DNA of 64,000 bases from Pararhizobium sp. (GTDB lineage: Bacteria; Pseudomonadota; Alphaproteobacteria; Rhizobiales; Rhizobiaceae). A program made the position numbers and the translations under genes. Shown here piece by piece: positions 63,289 to 64,000 of the stretch (positions are counted from its first letter, which is position 1; the number at the start of each line of letters is the position of its first letter). The notes beneath the pieces were generated by a model. That model searched no databases, was not told the origin of the DNA, and saw nothing but the letters and a program-made list of their open reading frames with translations. The stretch lies in NCBI GenBank assembly GCA_030655075.1, contig JAURWE010000046.1, positions 62,001 to 126,000 on the forward strand, in the 5' to 3' direction.

Positions 63289-64000
63289 CCGTGATCCACG
63301 AACCCGTTTCTGAGGAAGCCGCCAGCAGGCTGGTGAAGGCGGCCGGTGCCTCCGGCGCGTCGCTGACCATCCGGGGCGGCGGCACGCGGTCGCTCGCGGC
63401 ACTGGCCCCCGATTCCGACATCCTCTCCTCGGCAAGACTGTCCGGCATCGTCGACTACAATCCCGCCGAAATGACCCTGACCGCCAGGACCGGCACGCCG
63501 CTGGCCGATATCCAGTCAGCCCTTGCCGCAAACCGGCAGATGTTCGCCTTCGAGCCGCTCGATCTGCGCGCCGCACTCGGCACATCCGGCGTGCCCACCA
63601 TCGGCGGCGTCTTTGCCACCAATGCCTCGGGCCCGCGCCGCTTTGTCGCCGGAGCAGCCCGCGACAGCCTGCTCGGCCTGCGCTTCGTCAATGGCGGCGG
63701 AGAGATCATCAAGGCCGGCGGCCGGGTGATGAAAAACGTCACCGGCCTCGACCTGGCAAAGGTATTGGCCGGGTCTCACGGCACGCTCGCCTTCCTCACC
63801 GAAGTCACTTTCCGCGTGCTTCCGGTGCCACAAACCGCCGAGACGATCGTCATATCCGGTCTAAACGACGCCGAGGCAACCGCCGCCATGGCGACGGCCC
63901 TGTCGATGAGCGTCGAAGTGTCAGGTGCAGCACACCTGCCCGAAAGTGTCGCTGGCCGCTTCATCGATGGTCAGTTGCCGCACGGCCCCGCCACCGTGCT
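63285..64000 (+). CDS. glcE: Glycolate oxidase FAD-binding subunit GlcE (partial, runs off window)
   Basis: The first 238 residues of a GlcE-type protein are present and the gene continues beyond the window. Features include the FAD-binding stretch SLTIRGGGTRSL, LTARTGTPLADIQSALAANRQMFAFEPLD, GTSGVPTIGGVFATNASGPRRFVAGAARDSLLG and VMKNVTGLDLAKVLAGSHGTLAFLTEVTFRVLPVP. GlcE is shorter than GlcD and forms the glycolate oxidase complex with it and the iron-sulphur subunit GlcF, which should lie further right. ATG 63285 overlaps the glcD stop by 4 bases. Confidence 0.93.
   Translation, partial: MTVIHEPVSEEAASRLVKAAGASGASLTIRGGGTRSLAALAPDSDILSSARLSGIVDYNPAEMTLTARTGTPLADIQSALAANRQMFAFEPLDLRAALGTSGVPTIGGVFATNASGPRRFVAGAARDSLLGLRFVNGGGEIIKAGGRVMKNVTGLDLAKVLAGSHGTLAFLTEVTFRVLPVPQTAETIVISGLNDAEATAAMATALSMSVEVSGAAHLPESVAGRFIDGQLPHGPATV

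Overview
The window comes from an alphaproteobacterium of the order Hyphomicrobiales, most likely Rhizobiaceae (the Rhizobium/Agrobacterium group). The reasons are a divergent oxyR-katG pair, a GshA of the alphaproteobacterial type, a MocE-like Rieske ferredoxin, a DUF1127 protein, rhizobial small proteins and a candidate sRNA with repeated CCTCC loops that resembles the rhizobial alpha-r14 family. This assignment rests on protein families and was not checked by database search.

The window has two unlike halves. Bases 1 to about 22,500 are accessory: lower GC, long non-coding stretches, relics (an IS3-like fragment, a receiver-domain remnant), orphan regulators and a recombinase module. This half starts inside a catabolic locus: a PotD-like binding protein (cut by the window edge), PotA-like ATPase, fused PotB-PotC permease, GMC oxidoreductase, aldehyde dehydrogenase, SDR dehydrogenase, a GntR/FCD regulator, an aspartate-dehydrogenase-like enzyme and an AraC regulator. 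It looks like uptake and stepwise oxidation of an unidentified amino or polyol compound, with repeated GAATAC elements as candidate operators. Next come small exported proteins (a lipoprotein, a PPC-like protein, a glycine-rich repeat protein), the candidate sRNA, small unknown proteins, a receiver-only protein and an SDR/NTF2-like pair with a divergent LysR gene. The half ends with a DUF3489-DUF2924-serine recombinase operon that abuts the 3' end of a tRNA-Gln gene, probably an island edge.

From about 22,700 the DNA is dense, GC-rich and chromosomal in character: Ppx/GppA phosphatase, rlmE, a VOC protein, an orphan antitoxin, an MFS pump, a Tat-exported metallo-hydrolase, an HD-GYP protein, guaB, LtrA, MAPEG and YkgJ-like proteins, a Tat-exported intradiol dioxygenase and a dienelactone hydrolase, oxyR/katG, a run of small proteins, an NCS2 purine permease split by a frameshift, a LysR regulator, gshA, rsmE, a PiT phosphate transporter and a Nudix hydrolase.

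The last 15 kb holds three loci of interest. One is a compact set of LacI regulator, PanB-like enzyme, membrane fatty-acid-hydroxylase-like protein and MocE-like Rieske ferredoxin, which looks like a small undescribed oxidative pathway. The second is a phosphate-starvation cluster: alkaline phosphatase and a glycerophosphodiester phosphodiesterase, each behind a recognisable Pho box, flank a DUF3299-like protein and an FtsX-type ABC exporter with a histidine-rich loop. This resembles zinc-responsive operons of other bacteria and suggests a link between metal handling and the metal-dependent phosphatase. The third is glycolate oxidation (glcD, then glcE, which runs off the window), with LysR and GntR/FCD regulators nearby.
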